A program made the position numbers and the translations under genes. From assembly GCF_001314875.1 (NCBI RefSeq), contig NZ_LJZS01000004.1, forward strand, positions 186,001 to 250,000: DNA of 64,000 nt. The letters are read 5' to 3'. The notes under the pieces were generated by a model. It was given only the letters and a program-made list of their open reading frames with translations, did not search any database and was not told the origin of the DNA. Positions 46,484 through 55,426 of this stretch are shown here, one piece after another; within the stretch, counting starts at the first letter, position 1; the number at the start of each line of letters is the position of its first letter. The stretch is from Halomonas sp. HL-48 (lineage in GTDB: Bacteria; Pseudomonadota; Gammaproteobacteria; Pseudomonadales; Halomonadaceae).

Positions 46484-46605
46484 ATGGGGAGGTCTGCGTC
46501 GAAAGGAGGGATCAGCAACGCGTGGATTACAAAATCCAGCTCTTTTTGTGGATGTTCGGCGGCGTTAACCGCCATGTTCATTTTAAAACGTGCTACCGCG
46601 ATTTC

Positions 46606-46627
46606 CATGTAAGATATTTCTTACATG
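46606..46627. promoter_or_regulatory. Perfect dyad CATGTAAGA-N4-TCTTACATG, candidate VasH enhancer site
   Basis: Two 9-bp arms (46606-46614 and 46619-46627) are exact inverted complements with a 4-bp spacer. The half-site TCTTACATG recurs at 46665-46673 as part of 'CATCTCTTACATG', and a partial TCTTAT copy stands at 46642. The dyad centre is about 160 bp upstream of the predicted tssB start and about 320 bp upstream of that of hcp, suitable for a sigma-54 enhancer serving both. Regulator identity is inferred. Confidence 0.55.
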
Positions 46628-46664
46628 ATGAATCGGCAATCTCTTATAAAAATAAACAGACATC

Positions 46665-46673
46665 TCTTACATG
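46665..46673 (+). promoter_or_regulatory. Isolated half-site TCTTACATG
   Basis: This exact copy of the right arm of the 46606-46627 dyad lies 46 bp downstream of that arm, roughly four helical turns away. It may be an extra contact for an oligomeric activator. Confidence 0.4.
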
Positions 46674-46756
46674 CCGTTTGAGCGTTTACGTCAAAAAGTG
46701 GCAAACAGCCACCTAATCAATAACGCCTAAAAGCCGTTACTAAACCGAAAAACTAA

Positions 46757-46780
46757 CCCTCAGAGGCGCATCTCTGAGGG
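46757..46780. repeat. Inverted repeat CCCTCAGAG-N6-CTCTGAGGG upstream of hcp
   Basis: A 9-bp perfect stem with a 6-nt loop, not followed by a T-run. It lies about 170 bp before the predicted hcp transcription start, which is also a usual enhancer distance, but its sequence differs from the TCTTACATG dyad. It could be a regulator site or a structural element. Confidence 0.45.
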
Positions 46781-46912
46781 CAGAAATAAGCTGAGCAATT
46801 TACCGCCAAAAGAGCAAAATGTTGCCTAAAATCAAGCAATAAATTGCCTAATTTAAAGTAGCCAATTGCATAAGAATTAATAAATATTTGAATTAAATAA
46901 TAATTTAATTTA

Positions 46913-46928
46913 CGGCATGGCAATTGCT
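46913..46928 (+). promoter_or_regulatory. Sigma-54-like promoter of hcp
   Basis: CGGCAT, 5 bp, TTGCT matches TGGCAC-N5-TTGCW at 8 of 10 core positions, with GG (46914-46915) and GC (46926-46927) correctly spaced by 10 bp. The predicted start is near 46939, leaving a ~44-nt leader that contains AAGGAG before the hcp ATG. The 100 bp upstream are very AT-rich; AATCAAGCAATAA at 46830-46842 resembles an IHF site with one mismatch. Confidence 0.7.
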
Positions 46929-46982
46929 AGATCATAGCGTCCTCGTGGACATTTTTATTACTTTTCGTCAAGGAGCAGACTC

Positions 46983-47501
46983 ATGCCAACACCATGTTAT
47001 ATCAGCATCGAAGGCCAGTCTCAGGGCAACATTACGGCAGGCGCATTCACACCGGACTCGGTCGGCAACATTTATGTCGAAGGTCACGAAGATGAAATGC
47101 TGGTGCAGGAATTCAAGCATGTGGTAACGGTTCCCACCGACCCACAATCTGGCCAGCCTTCTGGTCAGCGCGCCCACAAACCCTTTGTGTTTACCGTGGC
47201 GCTGAACAAGGCCGTTCCGTTGATGTACAACGCGCTGGCATCCGGCGAAATGCTGCCCAACGTCGAGCTCAAGTGGTACCGCACGTCGGTAGAGGGTAAG
47301 CAGGAGCACTTCTTCACCACGACGCTGACCGATGCCACCATCGTAGATATCAATTTGCGCATGCCGCATGCCCAAGATATCGCCAAATCTGAGTTTACTC
47401 AGCTAATGGATGTGTCCCTGTCTTATCGTAAGATCGACTGGGAGCATACCGTCGCGGGCACATCAGGTTCAGACGACTGGCGCGCGCCTGTCGAGAGCTG
47501 A
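46983..47501 (+). CDS. hcp: T6SS inner-tube protein Hcp (TssD)
   Basis: Hcp hexamers stack into the secreted tube. The 172-aa protein begins 'MPTPCYISIEGQSQGNITAG' and contains 'SVGNIYVEGHEDEMLVQEFK', 'RAHKPFVFTVALNKAVPLMY' and 'VELKWYRTSVEGKQEHFFTT', a classic Vibrio/Pseudomonas-type Hcp without extension. AAGGAG stands 7-8 nt before the ATG. The gene diverges from tssB and is probably co-activated with it through sigma-54. It is the only hcp gene seen in this window. Confidence 0.97.
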   Translation: MPTPCYISIEGQSQGNITAGAFTPDSVGNIYVEGHEDEMLVQEFKHVVTVPTDPQSGQPSGQRAHKPFVFTVALNKAVPLMYNALASGEMLPNVELKWYRTSVEGKQEHFFTTTLTDATIVDINLRMPHAQDIAKSEFTQLMDVSLSYRKIDWEHTVAGTSGSDDWRAPVES

Positions 47502-47510
47502 TGCCCTCAC

Positions 47511-47538
47511 CATGCGTAGCCTGCAAAGGCTACGCATG
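47511..47538. terminator. Hairpin between convergent hcp and polA
   Basis: CATGCGTAGCC pairs with GGCTACGCATG around a 6-nt loop, 10 bp after the hcp stop. The stem is strong but lacks a T-run on either side, so termination may need other factors; it may alternatively stabilise the abundant hcp mRNA. Confidence 0.55.
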
Positions 47539-47579
47539 GACGCTATCTACCCGCCTCCCACCTCTCGGCAATCTCTTTA

Positions 47580-50348
47580 TCAGTGGGCTTCATCCCAGTT
47601 GCTGCCACTTTCCGCCTCAACAATCAACGGCACGCTCAGCTGCGCGGCTCCCTGCATACGCTGCTGCACCTGCTCGATAAAGTCTTCGACCTGAGACTCA
47701 GCGACTTCAAACACCAGCTCGTCATGTACCTGCATGACCATGAGCGCGTCAAACTCGCCTTCCGCCAGCCAGGCATCCACGTCAATCATCGCCTGCTTGA
47801 TGATATCCGCCGCCGTGCCCTGCATGGGCGCGTTGATCGCGGTGCGTTCAGCTCCCTGACGACGGTTGCGATTCTGGGAATGAATTTCGGGCAGATAGAG
47901 GCGGCGCCCTCTTACGGTTTCCACATAGCCGTCCTCCGCCGCCTGGCTGCGAATACGGTCCATGTAGCGCGCCACCCCTGGGTAGCGGTCAAAGTAGCGG
48001 TCGATATAGGTCTGCGCCTGATTACGCTCAATGTGCAGCTGGCGTGAAAGGCCCCAGGCGCTCATGCCGTAGATCAAGCCGAAGTTGATCGCTTTGGCGC
48101 TACGCCGCTGATCGCCGGAGACTTTCTCAAGCGAGGTGCCAAACACCTCCGCCGCCGTAGCCGTGTGGATATCACGCCCCTCGGCAAAGGCGTCCAGCAG
48201 CCCCTTGTCTTCCGACAGGTGCGCCATGATGCGCAGCTCGATCTGCGAATAGTCGGCCGCGACGATACGATAACCGGGACGAGCCACAAACGCCTGACGA
48301 ATCTTGCGGCCTTCTTCGGTGCGGATGGGAATGTTCTGCAGGTTAGGGTCGGACGACGACAGCCGCCCAGTGGCCGTGACCGCCTGGTGGTAGCTGGTGT
48401 GCACCCGGCCGGTGGCTTTATTGAGCAGGCGCGGTAGCTTGTCGGTGTAGGTGGACTTGAGTTTGGCAAGCCCCCGGTGCTGCATGATGACCTTGGGCAG
48501 CGGGTAATCCAGCGCCAGCTCTTCCAGCACCGCTTCTGCGGTCGAAGGCGCGCCTTTGGGGGTCTTTTTGATGACCGGAATCTTCTGCTCTTCAAACAGA
48601 ATCTGCCCTAGCTGCTTGGGTGAGCCCAGGTTGAACTCGCGCCCTGCCAGTTCATACGCCTGGCTTTCCAGCTCGCGGATGCGGGTTTCCAACTGCTGGC
48701 TTTGTTCGTGAAGGCGTTCCGCATCCAGCGCCACCCCGTTGCGCTCGATGCGTGAGAGCACGCTGATCAGCGGCAGTTCAAGGCTGTCTAGCACCTCGGC
48801 CAGGCGGCCCTCGCGCTCGACCTGGGGGCGCAGCGTCTCTTGTAGCCGCAGGGTAATATCCACGTCTTCGCAGGCGTAGGGCGCTGCCTGTTCAAGGGCG
48901 ATCTGGTTGAAGGTCAGCTGCTTGGCGCCTTTTCCGGCGATCGCTTCAAACGAGATGGTCGATTCGCCCAGGTATTTCAGCGCCAGCGAGTCCATGTCGT
49001 GGCGCGTGGCGGTGGAGTTCAGCACGTAGGACGCCAGCATGGTGTCGGCGAGCGGACCCGCCACGCTGATGGCGTAATTCGCCAGCACGGAAATGTCGTA
49101 CTTGAGGTTCTGGCCGATCTTGGTTTTGTGCGGATCTTCCAGCAGCGGCTTTAACGCCGCAAGAACGGCCTTGCGGTCCAACTGCTGGGGGGCGTCGAGA
49201 TAGTCGTGCGCGACCGGAATATAGGCAGCTTCCCCCGCTTCTAGCGCCAGCCCAATACCAACGATTTCGGCATCCATGTAGTTCAGACTGGTGGTTTCCA
49301 GGTCGAAGCAGAAGCGCTCGGCGTTGTTGAGCCGCTCCAGCCAGGCGTCGAATTCGCTTTGGCTGACGATGACGTGATCGTGCCGCTCGCTTTGGGCAGA
49401 CGCCGCGCTTTCGTCGGTCGCGTTGGCGGGGGCCGGATCGCCGCCCTTCACGTCGTCAACGCCTTCGTCCTTGCCTTCCAGCAGCTCGCCAAGCCACTGC
49501 CTGAACTCCATCTGTTTATAGAGCTCTACCAGCGCTTCGCGGTCGGGGTGGGCGATATCCAGATCGTCCAGCCCCACCGGCAGATCGCAGTCGACTTTGA
49601 TCGTGGCGAGCTGGTAAGACAGAAACGCCTGTTCGCGGTTTTCCTCAAGCTTCTTGGGCAGCGTTTTGGCACCCCGGAATGACAGCGTTTTGACCCGCTC
49701 AAGATCCGCGTAGATGGTATCCAGCCCGCCGCCCATGCCCTGCAACAGACCAATGGCGGTTTTTTCCCCGACCCCGGGCACGCCGGGAATGTTATCCACC
49801 TTGTCGCCCATCAGCGCGAGAAAATCGATAATCAGCGCCGGCGGCAGGCCAAACTTCTCCTCCACCCTGGCTTCATCGAGGGTTTCATCCTTCATGGTAT
49901 TGACCAGGGTGATATGGGCGTTGACCAGCTGCGCCATATCCTTGTCGCCGGTGGAGATGACCGCGTCGCGCCCCGCCTGGGTGGCGTGGTGGGCCAGCGT
50001 GCCGATCACGTCGTCGGCTTCGACACCGTCGATGCACAGCAGCGGCAGGCCCAGCGCCTTGACGCAGGCGTGCAGCGGTTTGACCTGGCTGTGTAAGTCA
50101 TCGGGCATCGGCGGGCGATGCGCCTTGTACTCGCTATACAGGTCATCGCGAAAGGTTTTACCCGGCGCGTCGAACACCACGGCCATGGGGCTATCGGGGT
50201 AGTCCTTGATCAGCCGCTTGAGCATGTTCAACACCCCTTTCACCGCCCCCGTCGGCTGGCCGTTGGAGGTGGTGAGCGGCGGCAGCGCGTGAAACGCGCG
50301 ATACAGGTACGAAGAGCCATCGACGAGCACGATCGGAGCACGGGCCAT
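47580..50348 (-). CDS. polA: DNA polymerase I
   Basis: PolA fills gaps and removes primers in repair and Okazaki fragment processing. The 922-aa protein has all three parts: the 5'-3' exonuclease (VLVDGSSYLYRAFHALPPL; 'STGDKDMAQLV'; 'DNIPGVPGVGEKTA'), a 3'-5' exonuclease with an intact 'FDLETTSLN' acidic pair, and the polymerase domain with motif A 'DYSQIELRIMAHLS', the O-helix 'RRSAKAINFGLIYGM' and motif C 'VHDELVFEV'. The ATG at 50348 is chosen; two codons further upstream is a TTG. It is unrelated to the adjacent T6SS. Confidence 0.98.
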   Translation of the reverse strand: MARAPIVLVDGSSYLYRAFHALPPLTTSNGQPTGAVKGVLNMLKRLIKDYPDSPMAVVFDAPGKTFRDDLYSEYKAHRPPMPDDLHSQVKPLHACVKALGLPLLCIDGVEADDVIGTLAHHATQAGRDAVISTGDKDMAQLVNAHITLVNTMKDETLDEARVEEKFGLPPALIIDFLALMGDKVDNIPGVPGVGEKTAIGLLQGMGGGLDTIYADLERVKTLSFRGAKTLPKKLEENREQAFLSYQLATIKVDCDLPVGLDDLDIAHPDREALVELYKQMEFRQWLGELLEGKDEGVDDVKGGDPAPANATDESAASAQSERHDHVIVSQSEFDAWLERLNNAERFCFDLETTSLNYMDAEIVGIGLALEAGEAAYIPVAHDYLDAPQQLDRKAVLAALKPLLEDPHKTKIGQNLKYDISVLANYAISVAGPLADTMLASYVLNSTATRHDMDSLALKYLGESTISFEAIAGKGAKQLTFNQIALEQAAPYACEDVDITLRLQETLRPQVEREGRLAEVLDSLELPLISVLSRIERNGVALDAERLHEQSQQLETRIRELESQAYELAGREFNLGSPKQLGQILFEEQKIPVIKKTPKGAPSTAEAVLEELALDYPLPKVIMQHRGLAKLKSTYTDKLPRLLNKATGRVHTSYHQAVTATGRLSSSDPNLQNIPIRTEEGRKIRQAFVARPGYRIVAADYSQIELRIMAHLSEDKGLLDAFAEGRDIHTATAAEVFGTSLEKVSGDQRRSAKAINFGLIYGMSAWGLSRQLHIERNQAQTYIDRYFDRYPGVARYMDRIRSQAAEDGYVETVRGRRLYLPEIHSQNRNRRQGAERTAINAPMQGTAADIIKQAMIDVDAWLAEGEFDALMVMQVHDELVFEVAESQVEDFIEQVQQRMQGAAQLSVPLIVEAESGSNWDEAH

Positions 50349-50522
50349 AACCAAGTTCCATTGTCAGCAAACAGTAAGAAAGTCTGCCGGTCATGATACG
50401 CGTTCAGCGCCCGCGGTGCAGACCCAAGATGGCTCGACGAGCGTGTCGAACGCGAGACAACGCTGCCAACTGAGGCATCAAGCCGCTACAATAATGGGCT
50501 TAGCAACCTGGGCGAGATTCTC

Positions 50523-51482
50523 ATGGCTGTATTCACCCCGCTTAGCGACGCACAGGTCGCTACGTTTTTAGAAAAATTTGATGTAGGCAGCTTCGTTTCG
50601 CTGAAGGGCGTGGCGGCCGGCACCGAAAATTCGACCTTTTTTGTGACCACCGACCGCCGTGAGCTGGTATTAACCCTGTTCGAGCAAGGCGAGCATGCTG
50701 AGCTGCCGTTCTTTGTCGAGTTACTGGACTACCTGGACGAGCATCGCCTGCCGGTCCCCGGCACGGTCCACGACCGCGACGGCGTGGCCCTGCACAGCCT
50801 GGCGGACAAGCCGGCTCTGCTGTTCCCGCGCTTACCGGGCCGTCATCCCCAAGCCCCCAACCTGGCCCAATGCCGGGCGCTGGGCGATACCCTGGGGCGT
50901 CTGCATACGGTGTCACAACACTTTCCCGGGCACCGCCCCAACCCGCGCGACCTGCACTGGCTGCAAGCCATGCACCACAAGGTGCTGACCTACTTGAGCC
51001 CTGACGACCAGATGCTAATGAAAGACGAGATCGATGATTTCGAAAGCGCCTTCGCCAAGCACGATGACCTGCCGCAAGGCGCGCTGCACGGTGACTTGTT
51101 CCGCGACAACACGCTGTTTGAAGGCGATACGCTGGGCGGCATTATCGACTTCTACAATGGCTGCACCGGCGACTTGCTGTTTGATCTGGCCATTGTGATC
51201 AACGACTGGGCCTCCAACGAGGACGGTACGCTGAATGGCGAGCGCTATACGGCGATCCTGAGCGCCTATCAGTCACGCCGCCGGCTGACCGCGGACGAGC
51301 GCGCCCTGTGGCCCACCATGCTGCGCATGACGGCGCTGCGCTATTGGCTATCGCGGCTGCTGGTGGTGTACGTGGACCCGCCCGCCCACGACCTGACCCC
51401 CCATGACCCAGACCGTTTCCGCACCATTCTGAAAGCGCGTATTGCGCATGGCGCGCTCCCCTTGCCCGAGGCGTCTTCATGA
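50523..51482 (+). CDS. thrB: Homoserine kinase (ThrB, APH-like fold)
   Basis: This enzyme phosphorylates homoserine in threonine synthesis. It is the Pseudomonas-type homoserine kinase with a choline/aminoglycoside-phosphotransferase fold: a nucleotide-binding N-lobe 'LKGVAAGTENSTFFVTT', the catalytic loop 'ALHGDLFRDNTLFE' (His189-Gly-Asp191 and Asn196) and 'GIIDFYNGCTGDLLFDLAI' with the metal-binding Asp. The length of 319 aa is normal. TACAAT at 50487-50492 may be its -10 box. Its end overlaps the speA start as ATGA. Confidence 0.94.
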   Translation: MAVFTPLSDAQVATFLEKFDVGSFVSLKGVAAGTENSTFFVTTDRRELVLTLFEQGEHAELPFFVELLDYLDEHRLPVPGTVHDRDGVALHSLADKPALLFPRLPGRHPQAPNLAQCRALGDTLGRLHTVSQHFPGHRPNPRDLHWLQAMHHKVLTYLSPDDQMLMKDEIDDFESAFAKHDDLPQGALHGDLFRDNTLFEGDTLGGIIDFYNGCTGDLLFDLAIVINDWASNEDGTLNGERYTAILSAYQSRRRLTADERALWPTMLRMTALRYWLSRLLVVYVDPPAHDLTPHDPDRFRTILKARIAHGALPLPEASS

Positions 51483-53398
51483 AGGCAGCAGCCACTCACA
51501 GCACCTCGGCTCAGCGCGCCCGCCGCACCTGGAATATCGATCAGTGGGGCAGCGGCTACTTTGATGTGGACGAGCACGGCCAGGCGCTGGTGCGGCCGCT
51601 GGGCAGCGATGCCGATGGCCCGGCGCTGCCGCTCAGCGGTCTGGTTCGCACGCTTCAGCAGAGCGGCTTACGCCTGCCGGTACTGGTGCGCTTCAGCGAC
51701 ATTCTTCACGACCGCGTTGAGCAGCTGTGCGGCGCCTTTGACGTGGCCATGCAGGAGCTCGACTACACAGGCGGCTATACCGCGGTTTACCCCATCAAGG
51801 TCAACCAGCAGCGCCGCGTGGTGGAAGAGATACTCGCCACCGCCGAACGCGGCCGCGGTCGTGTCGGCCTGGAGGCCGGCAGCAAACCCGAACTGCTGGC
51901 GGTGCTGGCTCTCTCGGACGGTGGCTCCTCGCTGATCGTGTGCAACGGCTATAAAGACCGCGAATACATCCGCCTGGCGCTGCTGGGCGAGAAGCTCGGC
52001 CACCGGGTGTACCTGGTGGTGGAAAAGCTGTCCGAGCTCGACATGATTCTGGAAGAAGCCCGCGAGCTGGACGTGACGCCGCGCATCGGCCTGCGCGCCC
52101 GACTCGCCTCGGTGGGCAAAGGCAAGTGGCAGAATACCGGCGGCGAAAAATCCAAGTTCGGCCTCACCGCTAGCCAGATTCTCAGCGTCGTCGAGACCCT
52201 GCGCACCCAGGACGCGCTCGACAGCCTGCAGCTCGTGCACTTTCACCTTGGCTCGCAGATCGCCAATATCCGTGATATTCAGCGCGGCCTGCGCGAATGT
52301 GCCCGTTTCTACCAGAACCTGCTCAGCCTGGGCGCGCCGATCGATACCGTCGATGTCGGGGGCGGCCTGGGCATCGATTACGAAGGCACCCGCTCGCGCA
52401 GCGACTGCTCGGCCAACTACTCGATGCGCGAGTATGCGCGCAACGTGGTCAGCGCTTTTGCTCAGCTGTGCCAGGACGCCCACCTGCCCGCGCCGCACCT
52501 GATCAGCGAGTCCGGCCGCGCGCTCACCGCTCACCATGCGGTGCTGATTACCAACGTGATCGGCGACGAGCGCATCGACGATACGCCTCCCGAACGCTCC
52601 CTTGCGGGCGACCCGCAGGTGGAAGCCCTGTGGCGCGTCTTCGAGCAGCTGGCCGAGCCTCAGGAGCCGCGCGTGCTGGTCGAGGCCTGGCACGATGTCT
52701 TCCAGGCGGTCAGCGAGCTGCAGGACCGCTTCGTGCTCGGGCTGAGTGATATCAACGCCCGCGCCGAAGGCGAACGTGTCTATATGGCGGCGTGTGTCCG
52801 CCTGCGCGACCAGCTCGACACCCGCAACCGCGCGCACCGCGAGATCCTGGATGAGCTTGCCGAGAAGCTGGCCGACAAGCTATTCGTCAACTTTTCGCTG
52901 TTCCAGTCGGTGCCGGACGTCTGGGGCATTGAGCAGATTTTCCCCGTCCTGCCGTTAAGCGGCTTGGACCAACCGCCGACCCGCCGGGCGGTGATTCAGG
53001 ACATCACCTGCGATTCAGACGGCCGTATCGATCAGTATGTCGACGGCCAGGGCGTCGAAAGCACCCTTCCCCTTCCCGAATGGACCAGCGACGACGAGCG
53101 CTGGCTCGGCTTCTTCCTGGTGGGGGCGTATCAGGAAATTCTCGGCGATCTGCACAACCTGTTCGGCGATACCGATTCGGTGGACGCCGCCCTGGGGCCC
53201 GATGGCAAATGGCAGCTTTCCAACGCCCAGGCCGGCGATACCGTGGCCGAGGTACTGGCCTACGTGAACTTCGATGCCCGGGTGTTAAAGCAAAAGCTGA
53301 CCGAGCAGCTCATTGCCAGCGGCTTTTCCAGCCAGGAGCAGGCGCGCTTTGCCGCCAGCCTGTCCGAGGGGCTCGAAGGCTACACCTACCTGGAGTAG
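51479..53398 (+). CDS. speA: Biosynthetic arginine decarboxylase
   Basis: SpeA converts arginine to agmatine, the first step of a putrescine pathway. This 639-aa PLP enzyme is of the fold III/alanine-racemase-like type: the cofactor lysine is Lys107 in 'YPIKVNQQR', with 'GRGRVGLEAGSKPELLAVLA' following, 'FHLGSQIANI' and 'DTVDVGGGLGIDYEG' in the barrel, and 'LFVNFSLFQSVPDVWGIEQI' near the C-terminal domain. It is coupled with thrB by a 4-bp overlap and followed by a strong terminator. Confidence 0.96.
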   Translation: MKAAATHSTSAQRARRTWNIDQWGSGYFDVDEHGQALVRPLGSDADGPALPLSGLVRTLQQSGLRLPVLVRFSDILHDRVEQLCGAFDVAMQELDYTGGYTAVYPIKVNQQRRVVEEILATAERGRGRVGLEAGSKPELLAVLALSDGGSSLIVCNGYKDREYIRLALLGEKLGHRVYLVVEKLSELDMILEEARELDVTPRIGLRARLASVGKGKWQNTGGEKSKFGLTASQILSVVETLRTQDALDSLQLVHFHLGSQIANIRDIQRGLRECARFYQNLLSLGAPIDTVDVGGGLGIDYEGTRSRSDCSANYSMREYARNVVSAFAQLCQDAHLPAPHLISESGRALTAHHAVLITNVIGDERIDDTPPERSLAGDPQVEALWRVFEQLAEPQEPRVLVEAWHDVFQAVSELQDRFVLGLSDINARAEGERVYMAACVRLRDQLDTRNRAHREILDELAEKLADKLFVNFSLFQSVPDVWGIEQIFPVLPLSGLDQPPTRRAVIQDITCDSDGRIDQYVDGQGVESTLPLPEWTSDDERWLGFFLVGAYQEILGDLHNLFGDTDSVDAALGPDGKWQLSNAQAGDTVAEVLAYVNFDARVLKQKLTEQLIASGFSSQEQARFAASLSEGLEGYTYLE

Positions 53399-53425
53399 CG
53401 ACGGCGTCTGCGACGTTAGCCAACG

Positions 53426-53458
53426 CAAAAGGCCACCGACTGAGTGGGTGGCCTTTTG
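53426..53458 (+). terminator. Intrinsic terminator after speA
   Basis: CAAAAGGCCACC pairs with GGTGGCCTTTTG around a 10-nt loop, 27 bp after the speA stop; the T-tract is part of the 3' arm. It can act in both directions, serving also the convergent FAH gene. Confidence 0.88.
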
Positions 53459-53502
53459 ATTGGGCGGATATATGTGTAGCAACTTGGCTTAACTACCGCC
53501 GC

Positions 53503-54168
53503 TCATTCAATCACGCTGGTGGTGATTTCCAGGCCGCCGGTTAGCGTCATACGCAGCGTGGCGCCGCGCGGCAGCTCACCCACTCCTGACGGCGTGCCGG
53601 TTAAAATGACGTCCCCCGGTTCGAGGGTAAAGTGGCGGCTCATCTCCGCGACCAGCGTGGGGATGGTAAAGATCATATCGGACCCTTCGCCGTGCTGGCG
53701 CTCTTCACCGTCAATTTCCAGGGTAAAGGCCAGTGCGTTCCAGTTGGGCACGCGACTTAACGGCAGGAAAGGGGAAAGCGGGCAGGCGCCGTCAAACCCC
53801 TTGGCAATTTCCCAGGGATGGCCTTTTTCCTTCAGTTGGGATTGCACATCGCGCAGGGTGAGATCAAGCGCCAGCCCCAAACCGCTGATCGACGCGCTGG
53901 CCTCGTCCGGCGTGGCGTCGGAAATCGTTTTACCCACCAGCAGGGCAAGCTCGATCTCGTAGTGAATCTCACCGCGATGAAACGGCGGCGCAAGCGGCTG
54001 CTGAATGTCCACGATGCTCGTCGCGGGCTTGATAAACAGCAACGGCTCGCTGGGAACGGGGTTATCCAACTCTTTGGCGTGCTCAGTGTAGTTGCGGCCA
54101 ACGCACACCACCTTGCCCACCTCATGGGGACAGGCTTGGCCATCGGTAAACTGTGGAACAAAACGCAT
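53503..54168 (-). CDS. Fumarylacetoacetate hydrolase family protein (YcgM-like)
   Basis: FAH-family enzymes cleave acylpyruvates or decarboxylate oxaloacetate-like acids with a divalent metal. Signature segments are 'GKVVCVGRNYTEHAKELDNP', 'EPLLFIKPATSIV', the metal-binding 'GEIHYEIELALLVGK' (Glu residues) and 'GDVILTGTPSGVGEL'. The length (221 aa) fits the YcgM/FAHD1 subgroup. RBS GGAG is 10 nt before the ATG. It lies downstream of ectD with a palindrome in between, so it may be separately regulated. Confidence 0.9.
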   Translation of the reverse strand: MRFVPQFTDGQACPHEVGKVVCVGRNYTEHAKELDNPVPSEPLLFIKPATSIVDIQQPLAPPFHRGEIHYEIELALLVGKTISDATPDEASASISGLGLALDLTLRDVQSQLKEKGHPWEIAKGFDGACPLSPFLPLSRVPNWNALAFTLEIDGEERQHGEGSDMIFTIPTLVAEMSRHFTLEPGDVILTGTPSGVGELPRGATLRMTLTGGLEITTSVIE

Positions 54169-54190
54169 GGTGGGGAGACTCCTTTTTTAT

Positions 54191-54214
54191 GGTGCGCATA
54201 TTAGCATGCGCACC
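54191..54214. promoter_or_regulatory. Perfect palindrome GGTGCGCAT-N6-ATGCGCACC between ectD and the FAH gene
   Basis: The two 9-bp arms flank ATTAGC. The site is 22-46 bp upstream of the FAH start codon on the minus strand. No T-run follows it in the ectD direction (instead an A-run), so an operator, such as a GntR-type site, is at least as likely as a terminator. Confidence 0.5.
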
Positions 54215-54274
54215 AGTCTACCCCACCCTAGCGATTGTTCCACACATCGCTGAACGCTGGTTTACCTTCCCGCC

Positions 54275-55258
54275 TCACTCGGCCATCGACCAGGTGTCGC
54301 CGGGCGCATGGGCCAGAAAGTCAGGACGCCGCTTGGGCGCGGCATAAGGCGCACGACAGCGGTTGTCCGGGCGGTTAAACACAAAGAACACGTTGCTGCG
54401 CGGGTCCGGCGACAGGTTGGCGTTCGAGGCATGCAGGGTGTTGCAGTCAAACAGCAACAGGCCACCGGCCTTCCCCTTGGGCGCCTCGATACCGTGCTCG
54501 GCCACCAGTTCAGTCAGCACTTCTTTGCTGGGCACGCCGACTTCCTGCGCCTTCAGCGAGCGCTTGTGATTATCCTCGGGCGTCTCACCCAGGCACGGCA
54601 CGAACTTCTTGTGCGACCCCGGAATCAGCATCAAGGGACCGTTGAACTCGTGGTTGTCGGTCATGATCAGCGAGGCACTGACCGCATGCATGTTGGGCAT
54701 GCCGTCCTCCGCGTGCCAGGTTTCAAAGTCCGAGTGCCAGTTGAAGCCTTTGCCTGCAAACCCGGGCTTATAGTTGATACGCGACTGGTGCACGTAGGGG
54801 TCTGCGCCGATCAGTTGTCGAGCGGCACCTGCCAGACGCTCATCGCGTGCCAGTTCTCCAAAACGCTTGGAGAGAAAATGCACCGCAAACAACGAACGGA
54901 TTTCCTGACTCTCCGGCTCGGTAACGCTGAAGGGTCGATCACGATAGGCGTCGTGATTCATCAGTGCCTGCATCTCCCGACGCAGCTCATCGAGCTCTGA
55001 ACCGGTGATCAGGTTGGGGATAAACAGAAACCCTTTGCGTTCGAACTCGTCGAGTTGCGCCTGGCTTAATGGGCCTGTTAATTGGCGACCTTTCACGACA
55101 GCATCCTTTCGCGGCTGCCAGAGTGACGTCGGCGCTTCAGCCAACCGCGATGGGTAAAGGTCCGTATCCATCGTCGGTTGAGCGGACGGCATATCCGTCA
55201 TTTCGCTGTACTGTTTTTGCGCATTCACAACATTAAGAGGTGTGTTGCTGACTGTCAT
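54275..55258 (-). CDS. ectD: Ectoine hydroxylase
   Basis: EctD converts the osmolyte ectoine to 5-hydroxyectoine using Fe(II), O2 and 2-oxoglutarate. The diagnostic EctD block 'GFNWHSDFETWHAEDGMP' is at residues 171-188 and holds the iron ligands His175 and Asp177; the distal His276 is in 'NTLHASNANLSP' and Arg287 should bind 2-oxoglutarate. Length 327 aa is typical, with a longer hydrophilic N-terminus. AGGAG lies 8 nt before the ATG. It stands alone, away from ectABC, as is common in halomonads. Confidence 0.97.
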   Translation of the reverse strand: MTVSNTPLNVVNAQKQYSEMTDMPSAQPTMDTDLYPSRLAEAPTSLWQPRKDAVVKGRQLTGPLSQAQLDEFERKGFLFIPNLITGSELDELRREMQALMNHDAYRDRPFSVTEPESQEIRSLFAVHFLSKRFGELARDERLAGAARQLIGADPYVHQSRINYKPGFAGKGFNWHSDFETWHAEDGMPNMHAVSASLIMTDNHEFNGPLMLIPGSHKKFVPCLGETPEDNHKRSLKAQEVGVPSKEVLTELVAEHGIEAPKGKAGGLLLFDCNTLHASNANLSPDPRSNVFFVFNRPDNRCRAPYAAPKRRPDFLAHAPGDTWSMAE

Positions 55259-55404
55259 CTAATCCACTCCTTGTATGATTAAATTTCAGATCAAATGGCG
55301 TAACCATCATCTTGCACTGCACAAGGTAGACAACCTCAGTCCCCCTGCAAGCAACAAATGCACGCCTCATAACATGGGTTACGTGAAAAAAATTCACTTT
55401 TTTT

Positions 55405-55426
55405 GCTCCCTGATCCGGGAGCTTTT
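55405..55426 (+). other. Stem-loop in the ectD - ABC-exporter divergent gap
   Basis: GCTCCC-TGATCC-GGGAGC followed by TTTT resembles a short intrinsic terminator on the plus strand. It lies in the 309-bp divergent region (55259-55567), which also has an AT-rich dyad GTGAA-N6-TTCAC at 55383-55396. No confident promoter could be assigned to either gene in this gap. Confidence 0.4.

Noticed and set aside
46913..46928. Sigma-70 promoter for hcp
   Set aside because: AT-rich -10-like boxes are plentiful upstream but none has a partner -35 at proper spacing as good as the -24/-12 match.
51668..52837. 389-codon open frame on the minus strand inside speA
   Set aside because: It lies opposite the conserved PLP domain of arginine decarboxylase and has no ribosome site or recognisable motif.
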